Source of the DNA: Clostridiales bacterium | GTDB taxonomy: Bacteria; Bacillota; Clostridia; Lachnospirales; Lachnospiraceae | Assembly: GCA_029010495.1 (NCBI GenBank) | Contig: JAQXKO010000005.1 | Span: 62,001 to 126,000, forward strand | Direction: 5' to 3' | Length of the DNA: 64,000 nucleotides | Shown here: one piece after another, positions 16,665 through 26,351 of the stretch | Layout of the letters: each line of letters starts with the position of its first letter | How positions within the stretch are numbered: the stretch's first letter is position 1 | Program-made: the position numbers and the translations under genes | The notes under the pieces: generated by a model | The model's database searches: none | Told to the model about the DNA's origin: nothing | What the model saw: only the letters and a program-made list of their open reading frames with translations

Positions 16665-17120
16665 ATGTCATTTTTTGATGATTTAAGCAAAAAGATTGTA
16701 GAGACAACACAGTCTGCTACACAGAAGGCTAAGGATACAGCTGATGTAGTTAAACTCAACAGCCAGATTAATGAGCTTACAAAGAGCATTAATGCAGGAT
16801 ATGCAGAGCTTGGCAAACAGTATTTTGAGGCAAACAAGGACAATGTTCCTGAGGAATTTGCGGGAGTATTCAACCAGATTAATGAATCAAGCGCTAAGAT
16901 TGTTGAACTTAAGGAACAGATCAGAGTTCTTAAGGGTATTTCAATCTGCCCAAGCTGCGGAAATGAAGTTGCCATCGGACAGAAATTCTGCTCTAACTGC
17001 GGCAGCCAGATGCCTGTAGTTGAAGATGCTCCTGCCGGCAAGGTATGTCCTACATGCGGTGAGAGTGTTGCTGCGGGACAGAAATTCTGTGCAAAGTGCG
17101 GTTCGGAAATTACCTGGTAA
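16665..17120 (+). CDS. Coiled-coil protein with two C-terminal zinc ribbons
   Basis: A 151-aa cytoplasmic protein. Residues 1-88 are helical and likely coiled coil; residues about 92-115 and 127-149 are two near-identical zinc ribbons (ICPSCGNEV..KFCSNCGSQM and VCPTCGESV..KFCAKCGSEI), each with two CxxC knuckles. The family of zinc-ribbon-tailed helical proteins is common in Clostridia and without assigned function. It has its own promoter, a GGAGGA ribosome site and a strong terminator, so it is a self-contained unit. Unlike the other zinc-ribbon proteins in this window it has no membrane segment. Confidence 0.8.
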   Translation: MSFFDDLSKKIVETTQSATQKAKDTADVVKLNSQINELTKSINAGYAELGKQYFEANKDNVPEEFAGVFNQINESSAKIVELKEQIRVLKGISICPSCGNEVAIGQKFCSNCGSQMPVVEDAPAGKVCPTCGESVAAGQKFCAKCGSEITW

Positions 17121-17179
17121 CGGTATCCGTACTGACCGGTGCTGCAGATTGCGGCTTATAAGTATTACAGCGGAATTCA

Positions 17180-17208
17180 GAGGACTGATATATCAGTCCT
17201 CTTTTTTT
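17180..17208 (+). terminator. Terminator after double zinc-ribbon gene
   Basis: GAGGACTGATA and TATCAGTCCTC form a perfect 22-nt palindrome directly followed by seven T. Confidence 0.9.
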
Positions 17209-17295
17209 GTGAAAAGTTTTTTAGTGGATAAATAACGAATAAGGGTTGATAAAAAAATATATTAATTAAGGAATTTTTAAATATACGGCAAAAGG

Positions 17296-17325
17296 TTGAC
17301 TTTGACATAATATAATAGTTATACT
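17296..17325 (+). promoter_or_regulatory. Sigma-A promoter for the ABC transporter operon
   Basis: TTGACT, 18-bp spacer, TATACT, about 58 bp upstream of the ATP-binding protein gene. Confidence 0.6.
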
Positions 17326-17383
17326 GCTAACAGGAAAAAATTATTAATTCTGATAAAGAATATGCGGAAAGGCGGTTTGTTAC

Positions 17384-18283
17384 ATGATAAAAGTTACGAA
17401 TGCATCAAAGCATTTCGGCAAGTTCGAGGCACTCAAAAATATGAATGCGGAGATTGCCGAGGGAAGCATCTACGGTCTTATCGGCAGTAACGGTGCAGGT
17501 AAGTCCACCTTCCTCAGAATGATTACCGGTATATATCAGGCTGAGGGCGGCAGTGTGGAAATTGACGGGGAAAATGTATGGAATAATCCAAAGGCCAAGG
17601 AAAAGTTTTTATATGTGCCTGATGAACTATTTTTCCTGCCCGGCGCCAATATGGACAGAATGGCAAAGCTTTATAAAGATTATTACAAGAACTTTGATGA
17701 GGAAAGATATCACGTCCTGACAGAGAGATTCGGTCTTAATCCGAAGGCAAACATTTCTACCTTCAGTAAAGGTATGAAGAGGCAGGCGGCAACAATTCTG
17801 GCGCTTTCATCAAAGCCTCAGTATCTTTTCTTCGATGAAACCTTTGACGGTCTCGACCCGGTTATGCGTCGTCTTGTCAAGGATGAGATAATTGAGGATG
17901 TTAAGAAGAGAAACATTACTGTCGTTATCACCTCCCATTCGCTCCGTGAGCTTGAGGACGTATGCAACCAGCTTACACTTCTTCACAAGGGCGGCGTTAT
18001 ATTTGAAAGTGATGTGGCAGATCTTAAGACTTCTCTTTTTAAAATTCAGGTTGCTTTTAATGAAGAATATGACGAAACTAAATTTGAGGGAATTGACATA
18101 TTGAATTTTGTCAAAAAGGGACGTGTTGCCAACTTTATCGTAAGAGGCAGCAAGGAGGATGTCGTTCCGAAGATTGAGGCTATGAACCCTATACTGGTTG
18201 ATGTGCTTCATCTTTCGCTTGAAGAAGTGTTTGTGTATGAAATGGAAGCTCTTGGATATGCGTTCAAGGATGTTCTTATGTAA
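17384..18283 (+). CDS. ABC transporter ATP-binding protein
   Basis: A 299-aa ATPase subunit. Walker A is GSNGAGKST, the signature is TFSKGMKRQ, Walker B is YLFFDETFDGLD and the switch His is in VITSHSL. The C-terminal 80 residues extend beyond the nucleotide-binding domain, as in the YtrB/BcrA-like subfamily of exporters. It is followed 32 bp later by its permease. There is no adjacent GntR repressor, which often controls this type of operon. The transported substrate (bacitracin-like peptide, lipid or other) is not readable from sequence. Confidence 0.92.
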   Translation: MIKVTNASKHFGKFEALKNMNAEIAEGSIYGLIGSNGAGKSTFLRMITGIYQAEGGSVEIDGENVWNNPKAKEKFLYVPDELFFLPGANMDRMAKLYKDYYKNFDEERYHVLTERFGLNPKANISTFSKGMKRQAATILALSSKPQYLFFDETFDGLDPVMRRLVKDEIIEDVKKRNITVVITSHSLRELEDVCNQLTLLHKGGVIFESDVADLKTSLFKIQVAFNEEYDETKFEGIDILNFVKKGRVANFIVRGSKEDVVPKIEAMNPILVDVLHLSLEEVFVYEMEALGYAFKDVLM

Positions 18284-18315
18284 ACAGGTTATGATATTTG
18301 ACTTTGGAGGTTAAA

Positions 18316-20562
18316 ATGAGTTATATATTTGACAGACATCTTTATAAAGAGGGAATGAGACAGACAAAGAGTATAGGCTTTACCATGTTTGCGCTTTCAT
18401 TGGTGTCGGCAATTGTAATGCCTGTATATTATTTATATGCGGCAAAGAAAAATCATGATATGAGTGTTGTATATATTTCCGGTACAGGTTTTGCGGGCGG
18501 TCTCCGATTATTTGCGTTTTTAATACCGCTTTTTTTGTTGGCAAAGCTTTTCGGCTTCCTGTATAAACGCGGAAGCTCTGATTTTTATCATGCACTTCCG
18601 TATAAGAGACAGTGTATTTATTTTACAAATCTTTTAGTAGCCTGTACATGGTATGTAATATGTATTATTGTACCGCTTTTTTCAGCGACTCTTCTTTTCA
18701 AGATAAATACAAAGGTAAGATGCCCATGGTCATATCTGGGAAGTAACCTGCTTGTGTATATGGTGCTTGAACTTTTCCTCTCGGGCGCATATCTTATCGG
18801 TGCCAGTATTGTCGGAAGAAGCAAGGTCGCTTTTGAGGTGGGAATTATCGTGGCATTTTTACCGCGCGTATTAATGTTCCTTGCAGTTATATGTGTTAAT
18901 GGAGTGGTTCCGCTTATTGACAGCAATTATGTCAGCTATTTGTCTACGAAGTATAACCTCGCAATGGAGCTGTCTGTGGGAGCTATGGTCGATTATGCGG
19001 GATACAGGTCGAGCTTTACGTTTGCACCCGGAATAATTATTACGCTTATTGAAGCAGTTATTTACATAGTGCTCGGCTTAATTTTGTTTACAAAGAGAAA
19101 ATCAGAGGTTGCAGAAAATGCAGCTCCTAATTTTAAAGCTCTCATTATTATACAGGTTTTACTCGTGCTTGTAATATTCATATTTGGTATGGCAAATACA
19201 ATAGTAGAAGAGGATTCGACAATATTCATTTCGGCAGCATGTTTTGGTACTATAGTATATTTTATAAGCTCATACATCAGCCTGAGAAAATTAAAGGAAA
19301 CCGTTAAAACGCTTATAGGTATTCCTTTGCTCATAGCATTAAGCTTTGTATTTTATTTTGTGGTAACCATGGCGGGAGAGCATGTTCTTAATGATGTGCC
19401 GGATGCTGACAGTATTGAATCAATTACGATACTTGATAATAATACTTCCTTCTTAACCGGCTTTATGGGTTCGACCAAATCATATTCCGCGATTGCGCTT
19501 GAAAACGAATCGTTTTCTGATCCTAAGCTTAGCAGTCTCGTTGTTAAAAATTATGATTATACGGCTACACTTATCAGGGAAAAACGTCTTGAAACATACA
19601 GCTCGGAAAATGAGCTTATAAGAATTAACTATAAGAACGGTAAGTCGGCAGTAAGATGTATTTATATTGATCCTGACATTAAAGAAACTTTTAGTGATGT
19701 GTTGGAGACAAAGGAAAAATATCGTGAGATAGTATGCTCCATTCCGACTGACGGTGAGGTTGAAAGCTTTCAGAATAAAGAATACAATAAAGAGATTTGG
19801 GATTGTTTCTGTAAAGAATATGAAAAGCTCAGCGAAGAGAAAAAGCTTATTATGTATTATAAATCAGCTGATAATTACGGACCTGAATATATGTGGGGGG
19901 ATTATTCTGAAGAAGAGCAGGATGATTTGGGAGAATATGATACAATCAGCGTAAGAGGACTTTATATGGGACAGGAGTACAGAAGCTCATATAATATTTA
20001 TAAATCCTTTATGCCTGAAACATACAGACTTTCCCAAAAACTCAGCTTCCTTGATAACAAAGAGAGGTTTAATAGAATTAACAGTAAATTTACCGGCAGA
20101 AATATTGAAAACGGAGACTTATATTTAGAAGCCATGCCTCAGGACTTTATTTATAAGGGAATGATTGTTGAATCAATCATCTTTAATGTAAACATTTATG
20201 ATGAGGAGATTTCATATGTGAGTTTCATGATACGTCTCTATGAAAATCCCGAGGAGGGAAATAATAAACCTGATGGCGCAGGCAGTAATGAGGGTACCGG
20301 AGACGAAGAGGGAGATAACGGTTCAAAAATTGTCAGGACTTCAGATATTCAACTGGACAGTGAAGAAGCTTATGAATGGTATAATCAGATGATTGACTGT
20401 TTTAATATGGAATATCAGGAAAATTATACCGGAACGAAGTCAAGAATTTTTGGAAGCTGCTATGACGGTGATTATTCAATCAATTTCAGCTTTGATGTCG
20501 CAATTAAAAACGATAAGCTGACATCGTTTATTAAAATGGCTGAAGAAAGAAATAAGAAATAA
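18316..20562 (+). CDS. ABC transporter permease with large soluble domain
   Basis: A protein of about 748 aa. The N-terminal half (to about residue 350) contains roughly eight to nine membrane helices, including a tandem at 20-45 and 60-80 with the conserved-looking [13 protein letters not shown] segment typical of clostridial ABC-2-like permeases. The C-terminal 390 residues are hydrophilic and likely extracytoplasmic, with a Gly/Asp/Glu-rich disordered linker ([17 protein letters not shown]) near residue 655. The start at 18316 is preferred over TTG 18298 because TTGGAGG lies just before it. It pairs with the ATPase upstream; function in export or stress sensing is inference. Confidence 0.82.
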   Translation: MSYIFDRHLYKEGMRQTKSIGFTMFALSLVSAIVMPVYYLYAAKKNHDMSVVYISGTGFAGGLRLFAFLIPLFLLAKLFGFLYKRGSSDFYHALPYKRQCIYFTNLLVACTWYVICIIVPLFSATLLFKINTKVRCPWSYLGSNLLVYMVLELFLSGAYLIGASIVGRSKVAFEVGIIVAFLPRVLMFLAVICVNGVVPLIDSNYVSYLSTKYNLAMELSVGAMVDYAGYRSSFTFAPGIIITLIEAVIYIVLGLILFTKRKSEVAENAAPNFKALIIIQVLLVLVIFIFGMANTIVEEDSTIFISAACFGTIVYFISSYISLRKLKETVKTLIGIPLLIALSFVFYFVVTMAGEHVLNDVPDADSIESITILDNNTSFLTGFMGSTKSYSAIALENESFSDPKLSSLVVKNYDYTATLIREKRLETYSSENELIRINYKNGKSAVRCIYIDPDIKETFSDVLETKEKYREIVCSIPTDGEVESFQNKEYNKEIWDCFCKEYEKLSEEKKLIMYYKSADNYGPEYMWGDYSEEEQDDLGEYDTISVRGLYMGQEYRSSYNIYKSFMPETYRLSQKLSFLDNKERFNRINSKFTGRNIENGDLYLEAMPQDFIYKGMIVESIIFNVNIYDEEISYVSFMIRLYENPEEGNNKPDGAGSNEGTGDEEGDNGSKIVRTSDIQLDSEEAYEWYNQMIDCFNMEYQENYTGTKSRIFGSCYDGDYSINFSFDVAIKNDKLTSFIKMAEERNKK

Positions 20563-20563
20563 C

Positions 20564-21016
20564 ATGAGATTTGTAGTTCAGAAGGTTGCGGCTGCCGGCG
20601 TGGATATCGACGGCAAAACCGTAGGAAAAATAGGAAAAGGCTTTCTGGTGCTGGCCGGCATCTCCGGTACGGATAATGAACAGACGGCCGACAAAATGAT
20701 TAAAAAGCTTATCGGGCTCAGACTTTTTGAGGATGAGTCCGGCAAGACCAATCTCAATCTGGAGGCGGTTGGCGGTGAAATATTATTTATATCACAGTTT
20801 ACGCTTTATGCCGACTGCAGTCACGGAAACAGGCCGTCATTTATAAATGCCGGTCATCCTTCCATGGCGAAGCCGCTCTATGAATATATGCTTCGTAAGA
20901 TTGAGGAGAGTGTCGGTAAGGTAGAACACGGTGAATTTGGAGCTGACATGAAGGTGAGTCTGATAAATGACGGCCCGTTTACCGTGGTGCTTGATTCCGA
21001 TGAATTGTTTAAATAA
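20564..21016 (+). CDS. dtd: D-aminoacyl-tRNA deacylase
   Basis: A 150-aa DTD enzyme that hydrolyses D-amino acids (and glycine) mischarged on tRNA. Both signature motifs that form the cross-subunit active site are present: SQFTLYAD (SQxT) and [10 protein letters not shown] (equivalent to the Gly-cisPro motif NxGPxT). Length is exactly family-typical. The ATG is one base after the permease stop and lacks a strong Shine-Dalgarno, so translation may depend on re-initiation from the ABC permease gene, an unusual operon partner. Confidence 0.95.
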   Translation: MRFVVQKVAAAGVDIDGKTVGKIGKGFLVLAGISGTDNEQTADKMIKKLIGLRLFEDESGKTNLNLEAVGGEILFISQFTLYADCSHGNRPSFINAGHPSMAKPLYEYMLRKIEESVGKVEHGEFGADMKVSLINDGPFTVVLDSDELFK

Positions 21017-21084
21017 CTTAAGAATTCATCATTACTCCTTATATGATATTCAAGAAATACTGTCACGAAAATCAATTGATTATC

Positions 21085-21113
21085 TTGACAGTTTTCTTTT
21101 TTATAGTTATACT
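21085..21113 (+). promoter_or_regulatory. Strong promoter for the SRP RNA
   Basis: TTGACA, 17-bp spacer, TATACT; the predicted start falls about 7 nt downstream, exactly at the 5' end of the SRP RNA. Confidence 0.85.
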
Positions 21114-21120
21114 GTGTATT

Positions 21121-21393
21121 ACCGTGCAGCCGGGGAGATAGCGGTGCCCTGTACCTACAATCCGCTACAGTAGGGGTGATGGAAATTTTGAGGATGGTCT
21201 GTCTGTCAGGCAGCCTTTAGTAAGTAATGTTGACGTCCGGGTCTTGCGCGATAGGGACCTGTGAACCGTGTCAGGACAGGAATGTAGCAGCACTAAGCAG
21301 TAATCCTTATGTGTTGTAAGGTCGCCTGGACCGAGTTGGCTGCTAAAGAAACGCTGGGGGGCAGCATTCGAGATTTTTCCGCACGGTTTTTTT
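21121..21393 (+). ncRNA. ffs: Signal recognition particle RNA, large bacterial type (scRNA)
   Basis: An RNA of about 268 nt plus terminator. The 5' end CCGTGC pairs with the 3' GCACGG, which runs into seven T. The Alu-domain segment GGGGAGATAGCGGTGCCCTG and the downstream TTGACGTCCGGGTCTTGCGC closely match the B. subtilis scRNA, and the domain IV hairpin that binds Ffh is recognisable as GTGTCAGGACAGGAATGTAG...AGCAGCACTAAG. The large form with Alu domain is usual in Bacilli and Clostridia. It forms the particle that targets nascent membrane proteins to FtsY. One variation: the Ffh-binding symmetric loop region reads CAGGACAGGAATGTAGCAG, slightly different from the common CAGGTCCGGAAGGAAGCAG. 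Confidence 0.93.
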
Positions 21394-21529
21394 ACGTTTT
21401 TTAGAATAATCAGGCATGCTTTTTCTTTGTCAGGGGTGAAAAGAGAGGCATTTTATATGTTTATTTATGGTTTTATATGCAAATTGTGGGTTTCGTAGCT
21501 GAATTTGGGGCTTACGGAACTTTTTTTTC

Positions 21530-21558
21530 TTGTTTTTGTCGCGAAAAAGTGTTACAAT
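21530..21558 (+). promoter_or_regulatory. Promoter for the acidic TPR protein operon
   Basis: TTGTTT, 17-bp spacer containing TCGCGA, TACAAT; about 100 bp upstream of the start at 21658. Confidence 0.55.
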
Positions 21559-21657
21559 GAATCCAAACGTGCTAATGTGGGACAGCTATGTTCGTTGTAT
21601 ACTTGTGTAAAGAAAATATATTTTCCTGAAGTAATGTAGATGAAACGGAGGAAGAAT

Positions 21658-23175
21658 ATGGGGTTTATATTATCATCAAAGCTTGAGAAAATGAAAACTG
21701 CATTCAGAGTCGGCAATTATGAAAAGGCTCTTATGTATGCGGAAAAAATTAAACTCGACGATGTCCATACTGCATATGACCTTTCCATGATGGCTGAGGT
21801 TTATAATGTTAACAGCAGATTTAAGGAAGCTAAAGACATTTATATTGAAATGTATAAAAGAAATAAATCTGTAGGAACCTGCAAGGAGGCCATAAAAAGC
21901 TGCATAAAAACCAAATGTGTCAAGCAGGCGGTTTTTTATATTAAGGAGCTCGCTTCGCTCGATGCGGATGATTATGAAAGATATATTTACCAATATCAGG
22001 TTGGACGCATTTTAAAGCAGCCGGATGAATATCTTATTGCCTGTCTTAAAAAGGTCCGTGAGGCAGATTACATTGATATCTGGGCAATGGAGCTTGCAAA
22101 GCTTTATTTCAAGAATGATATGACAGAGGAATGTATTGCGGAATGTCACAATATAAAGCTCTGGTTTCCCGACACAAAATATAATGACAAAGCCGATATT
22201 CTTATAGATGCCTGCAAAACAGGTAAAAGCATTGCCGAGGCAGCAAAGCTTATGAAGCTTGTTGACGGAAAAACTGCCGGGACGGCTGATGAAGAGAAGA
22301 AACAGGCTGACATTGAGGATGAGTCTTTTGATGATGCTCCGGATGAGGCGGCATGTTTTGCCGGGGAGGATTCCTGTGAAGAGGAAGAAGCCGGGGATTA
22401 CCGCGAAGAGTCCGAAGACGATTACGAAGAAGAAGGCGCAGATTACTGCGAAGAGCCCGAAGACGATTACGAAGAAGAAGGCGCAGATTACCGTGAAGAG
22501 CCCGAAGGTGATTACGATTCTGATGAAGCTTATCAGGATGAGTATGACGAAAATGAGGCTGATGATGAGTTGTATGAGGATACTTATTTCGAAGATGAAG
22601 ACGGTGAAATGTATGATGGTGAATATGCTTCGGAGCCTGAATATGATGAGTCTGATGAATATGATGAGGATGACTGCGAAATGACTCCTGAGGAGTTCTT
22701 AAGGTATAAGCAGTCAAAGGAAGCATCACCTGTAATGCAGGAAATTACAGCTGATTACAGTTCTGATAATGAACAGTTTTCGGACGATGAGGATATTTCC
22801 GAAGATTATGAGGATGACGAGGATGAATTAAGGCTTCGAGAGGAATATTACAGAAGACTTGCCCAAAAGGAAGCTCCGGCTGACGAAGAGGCTGACACTT
22901 CCCGTGCTAAGGCGCCTGCCATGGAAGAAATAAGTCTGAATGATGAGGAAAATGAATATTTCTTTGATATTTCCGGTACTGTTCAGAATATAATGAAAGA
23001 AGAGAAGGATGAGGCTCCTGTTGCCGAAAAAGAGGATATTGCCGTAACACTTATTAATGATTCGCTTACGGCTGATGTACTTAAGGCTTTGCTTGAACAG
23101 GAGGAACACGGAATCGGCGATGTTGATTTCGTTGATGAATCTGTATTAAAAATGATTTCAGAGGATGAAAAATAA
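21658..23175 (+). CDS. TPR-like protein with long acidic repeat region
   Basis: A 505-aa cytoplasmic protein. Residues 1-200 are helical hairpins of TPR type (for example NYEKALMYAEKI, RFKEAKDIYIEMYKRN). Residues about 215-400 are extremely acidic and low complexity, including 15-residue tandem repeats (DY.EE.EDDYEEEGA). The C-terminal 100 residues are mixed helical (MEEISLNDEENEYFFDISG). The start at 21658 (MGFILSSKLEK) is preferred to 21640 because CGGAGG sits six bases before it. Its stop codon overlaps the flavin-reductase start. It may be a scaffold or chaperone-like protein; no function is assigned. Confidence 0.75.
   Translation: MGFILSSKLEKMKTAFRVGNYEKALMYAEKIKLDDVHTAYDLSMMAEVYNVNSRFKEAKDIYIEMYKRNKSVGTCKEAIKSCIKTKCVKQAVFYIKELASLDADDYERYIYQYQVGRILKQPDEYLIACLKKVREADYIDIWAMELAKLYFKNDMTEECIAECHNIKLWFPDTKYNDKADILIDACKTGKSIAEAAKLMKLVDGKTAGTADEEKKQADIEDESFDDAPDEAACFAGEDSCEEEEAGDYREESEDDYEEEGADYCEEPEDDYEEEGADYREEPEGDYDSDEAYQDEYDENEADDELYEDTYFEDEDGEMYDGEYASEPEYDESDEYDEDDCEMTPEEFLRYKQSKEASPVMQEITADYSSDNEQFSDDEDISEDYEDDEDELRLREEYYRRLAQKEAPADEEADTSRAKAPAMEEISLNDEENEYFFDISGTVQNIMKEEKDEAPVAEKEDIAVTLINDSLTADVLKALLEQEEHGIGDVDFVDESVLKMISEDEK
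22396..22530 (+). repeat. 45-bp in-frame tandem repeats
   Basis: Three consecutive 45-bp units encode DYREESEDDYEEEGA, DYCEEPEDDYEEEGA and a diverged DYREEPEGDYDSDEA. The first two units are nearly identical at DNA level, so copy number may vary between strains. Confidence 0.85.
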
Positions 23176-23738
23176 TGAATAAGGTTGAGTTTAAGCCCGG
23201 AAACATGCTTTATCCGTTACCGGTTGTAATGGTAAGCTGCGCAAGGCAGGGAGAAAAGCCAAATATAATTACAATTGCATGGACCGGAACAATATGCTCC
23301 GATCCGGCAATGCTCAGTATATCAGTAAGGAAGTCACGTCACTCTTACGATATAATTAAAGAAACCGGGGAATTTGTGGTTAATCTTACTACAAAGGAGC
23401 TTGCTTTTGCAACTGATTATTGCGGTGTTAAGAGCGGAAGGGACATTGATAAATTCAAAGAGTGCTGCCTCACGCCGCTTAAGTCGGGCGTTGTGTCATG
23501 CCCGGGTATTGCCGAGGCTCCCGTAAATATCGAATGTAAGGTTGAAAAGGTGCTTGAGCTGGGCTCACATGATATGTTTATAGCAAGGGTAGTGGCTGTG
23601 ACGGCCGACGGTGCGTACATGGATGAGGAGGGAAGGTTCGACCTTTCACTCGCAAAGCCTATTGTGTATTCTCACGGCACATACTACGATTTAGGAGAAA
23701 AATTGGGGAAATTTGGGTATTCTGTAAAAAAGAAATAG
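23175..23738 (+). CDS. Flavin reductase family protein (flavoredoxin-like)
   Basis: A 187-aa FMN-binding split-barrel protein of the flavin reductase/flavoredoxin family. The N-terminal LYPLPVVMVSC, the FMN-phosphate loop ITIAWTGTICSDPAMLSISVRKSRHS and the ETGEFVVNL segment are typical. These proteins carry electrons from ferredoxin or NAD(P)H to flavins or downstream reductases in anaerobes. It overlaps the acidic TPR gene by one base and is followed after 15 bp by murA, though the three products have no obvious functional link. Its electron donor is unknown. Confidence 0.88.
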   Translation: MNKVEFKPGNMLYPLPVVMVSCARQGEKPNIITIAWTGTICSDPAMLSISVRKSRHSYDIIKETGEFVVNLTTKELAFATDYCGVKSGRDIDKFKECCLTPLKSGVVSCPGIAEAPVNIECKVEKVLELGSHDMFIARVVAVTADGAYMDEEGRFDLSLAKPIVYSHGTYYDLGEKLGKFGYSVKKK

Positions 23739-23753
23739 TTTTGGAGGCCATGT

Positions 23754-25049
23754 ATGATTCAATACATTGTTAGAGGCGGCAAGCCACTTTGCGGTGAAGT
23801 TACGATAGCCGGTGCAAAAAATGCTGCACTTGGTATTTTAGCTGCTGCCGTTATGACTGATGAAGAAGTAACTGTTGAAAATATACCTGATGTCAGTGAT
23901 ATCAATTCCCTTTTGGAGGCAATCCGGGGAATTGGAGCAAAGGTTGACAGAATTGACAAGAATACTGTAAAAATTTGCGGAGCAACAATTAATTCCACAA
24001 CAGTAAACTATGATTATATTACCAAAATTCGTGCATCCTATTATCTTATAGGAGCTCTTCTGGGCAAATACGGAGCCGCAAGTGTTGCAATGCCGGGTGG
24101 CTGCAAGATTGGCTCAAGACCTATTGACCAGCACATTAAGGGCTTCAAGAAGCTCGGTGCAAAGGTTTCTGAGTCTGATATGATTACGGCAACTGCCTCG
24201 GAGCTTAAGGGCAATCATATTTTCCTTGATATAGTAAGTGTAGGCGCAACCATTAATATTATGCTTGCGGCAGTTCTTGCAAACGGACTTACTATTATTG
24301 AAAATGTTGCCAAAGAGCCGCACATTGTAGATGTTGCCAATTTCCTAAACAGTATGGGTGCCAACATTAAGGGCGCCGGTACAGATGTCATCAGAATCAT
24401 GGGCGTTGAGAAGCTGCACGGAAGCACTTATTCATGTATACCTGACCAGATTGAGGCTGGAACATTTATGTGTCTTGCTGTAGCCACAAAGGGAGATATT
24501 ACTGTTAAAAATATTATTCCGAAGCATATGGAGGCTATTTCGGCAAAGCTTGTTGAAATCGGTGCCGAGGTGTATGAGGAGGATGATTCCATCAGGGTTA
24601 TTTCAAAGGGAAGACCTATAGGCTCAACTGTTAAGACAAGAGTCTATCCGGGCTTTCCGACTGATATGCAGCCTCAGATTGCAGTAGTACTGTCAATGGC
24701 AGATGGCAATTCCATAATTAATGAAAGCATCTGGGAAGCAAGATTTAAATATGTTGCAGAGCTCAGAAAGATGGGTGCCGTTATTACGGTTGAGGGAAAT
24801 ACCGCATTTATTGAAGGCAGGGATTTACTTACTCCCGCTGCAATGGCTGTTCCGGATCTCAGGGCAGGCGCCGCGCTGACAATTGCCGCACTTGCTGCCG
24901 AGGGAATAAGCACATTAACCGATATTGAATATATTGAAAGAGGCTATGAGGATTTTGACGGCAAACTCAGAGCCCTTGGGGCATCAATCAAAAAGGTTGA
25001 TTCAGAGGACGATAAAGAGATAACAAAATTTAAAATGCAGGTGGTATAG
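23754..25049 (+). CDS. murA: UDP-N-acetylglucosamine 1-carboxyvinyltransferase
   Basis: A 431-aa MurA, catalysing the first committed step of peptidoglycan synthesis: enolpyruvyl transfer from PEP to UDP-GlcNAc. The PEP-binding Lys-Asn (GAKNAAL) is at the N terminus, the catalytic cysteine loop reads [15 protein letters not shown], and DQIEAGTFM and [11 protein letters not shown] near the middle are substrate-binding. The active-site residue is Cys, so fosfomycin sensitivity at target level is expected. Clostridia often encode two paralogues (MurAA, MurAB); which one this is cannot be decided here. TTGGAGG precedes the ATG. metK follows 17 bp later. Confidence 0.97.
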   Translation: MIQYIVRGGKPLCGEVTIAGAKNAALGILAAAVMTDEEVTVENIPDVSDINSLLEAIRGIGAKVDRIDKNTVKICGATINSTTVNYDYITKIRASYYLIGALLGKYGAASVAMPGGCKIGSRPIDQHIKGFKKLGAKVSESDMITATASELKGNHIFLDIVSVGATINIMLAAVLANGLTIIENVAKEPHIVDVANFLNSMGANIKGAGTDVIRIMGVEKLHGSTYSCIPDQIEAGTFMCLAVATKGDITVKNIIPKHMEAISAKLVEIGAEVYEEDDSIRVISKGRPIGSTVKTRVYPGFPTDMQPQIAVVLSMADGNSIINESIWEARFKYVAELRKMGAVITVEGNTAFIEGRDLLTPAAMAVPDLRAGAALTIAALAAEGISTLTDIEYIERGYEDFDGKLRALGASIKKVDSEDDKEITKFKMQVV

Positions 25050-25066
25050 TCTGCAGGGAGGAACAT

Positions 25067-26260
25067 ATGGAAAGACGATTATTTACATCCGAATCTGTTA
25101 CAGAGGGGCATCCTGATAAAATCTGTGACCAGATTTCCGATGCTATTTTAGATGCAATGATGGAGCAGGATCCAATGAGCCGTGTGGCATGCGAAACGGC
25201 CATTACAACAGGACTCGTTCTTGTAATGGGTGAAATTACCACATCCGGATATGTTGACATCCAGAAGACTGTTCGTGAAACAATCAGGGAGATTGGTTAT
25301 GACAGGGCAAAGTACGGCTTTGACTGCGATACATGCGGCGTTATCGTGGCACTCGACGAGCAGAGCAGCGATATTGCCATGGGCGTTGATAAGGCACTTG
25401 AGATTAAAAACGGAGAGATGAGTGAGAGCGAAATTGCCCAGGTGGGTGCAGGCGATCAGGGTATGATGTTCGGTTTTGCCACAAATGAAACAGAGGAATA
25501 TATGCCATATCCTATCAGTATGGCTCATAAGCTCACAAGAAAGCTTTCGGAGGTCAGAAAGAACGGCACATTACCATATCTGCGTCCGGACGGAAAGAGC
25601 CAGGTTACAGTCGAATATGATGAGAAGGGTAAGCCTGTGATGATTGATGCAGTTGTTATTTCAACGCAGCATGACCCTGAGATTACTCAGGAGCAGATTC
25701 ATGAGGATATTAAAAAGTATGTCATCAATGCGGTTATTCCTGCAGATATGATGAATGAATCGACCAAAATATATATTAACCCGACAGGACGTTTTGTAAT
25801 CGGTGGTCCGAACGGTGACAGCGGTCTTACAGGACGTAAGATTATAGTTGATACATACGGGGGCTACGGAAGACACGGCGGCGGTGCATTTTCCGGCAAG
25901 GACTGCACTAAGGTTGACCGTTCGGCAGCTTATGCGGCACGTTATGTTGCGAAGAATCTTGTAGCGGCAGGCCTTTGCGAAAAATGTGAAATACAGCTTT
26001 CTTATGCCATCGGTGTTGCAGAGCCGACATCTGTTATGATTGATACCTTTGGAACAGGTGTGATAAGTGATAACGAGCTTGTAAGCCTTATAAGGGATAA
26101 TTTTGATTTAAGACCGGCCGGCATTATTAAAATGCTTGATCTTCGCAGACCGATTTATAAGCAGACAGCTTCTTATGGTCACTTTGGAAGAAATGACCTT
26201 GATCTTCCTTGGGAGCGTCTTGATAGAGCAGAGGAACTTAAAAAGGCAATTAAAAAATAA
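25067..26260 (+). CDS. metK: S-adenosylmethionine synthetase
   Basis: A 397-aa MetK forming SAM from methionine and ATP. Signatures are complete: [13 protein letters not shown] at the N terminus, the [12 protein letters not shown] methionine/ATP loop, and [19 protein letters not shown] (P-loop). Length is normal. In many Firmicutes metK has a SAM riboswitch; here it follows murA by only 17 bp with a GGAGG site, so there is no room for one and regulation would have to come from upstream. Confidence 0.98.
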   Translation: MERRLFTSESVTEGHPDKICDQISDAILDAMMEQDPMSRVACETAITTGLVLVMGEITTSGYVDIQKTVRETIREIGYDRAKYGFDCDTCGVIVALDEQSSDIAMGVDKALEIKNGEMSESEIAQVGAGDQGMMFGFATNETEEYMPYPISMAHKLTRKLSEVRKNGTLPYLRPDGKSQVTVEYDEKGKPVMIDAVVISTQHDPEITQEQIHEDIKKYVINAVIPADMMNESTKIYINPTGRFVIGGPNGDSGLTGRKIIVDTYGGYGRHGGGAFSGKDCTKVDRSAAYAARYVAKNLVAAGLCEKCEIQLSYAIGVAEPTSVMIDTFGTGVISDNELVSLIRDNFDLRPAGIIKMLDLRRPIYKQTASYGHFGRNDLDLPWERLDRAEELKKAIKK

Positions 26261-26277
26261 TAATAAGAAATAATATC

Positions 26278-26318
26278 TGCCCTGCAATGGCGCATCAGAT
26301 GCCTGCAGGGCAATTATA
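26278..26318 (+). terminator. Possible terminator after metK
   Basis: Stem TGCCCTGCA / TGCAGGGCA with an inner GGC/GCC extension, but only ATTATATG follows, so termination strength is uncertain. Confidence 0.45.
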
Positions 26319-26351
26319 TGTATTTACGATTATAATATTGGAGGATAAAAA

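Noticed and set aside
22396-22530. CRISPR-like direct repeats
   Set aside because: The units are contiguous 45-bp in-frame coding repeats with no spacers.
22250-22729. 159-aa ORF on the minus strand within the acidic TPR gene
   Set aside because: It is the antisense of the Asp/Glu repeat region and has a His/Pro/Leu-rich composition expected from that; no ribosome site.
25050-25066. SAM riboswitch for metK
   Set aside because: The gap to murA is 17 bp.
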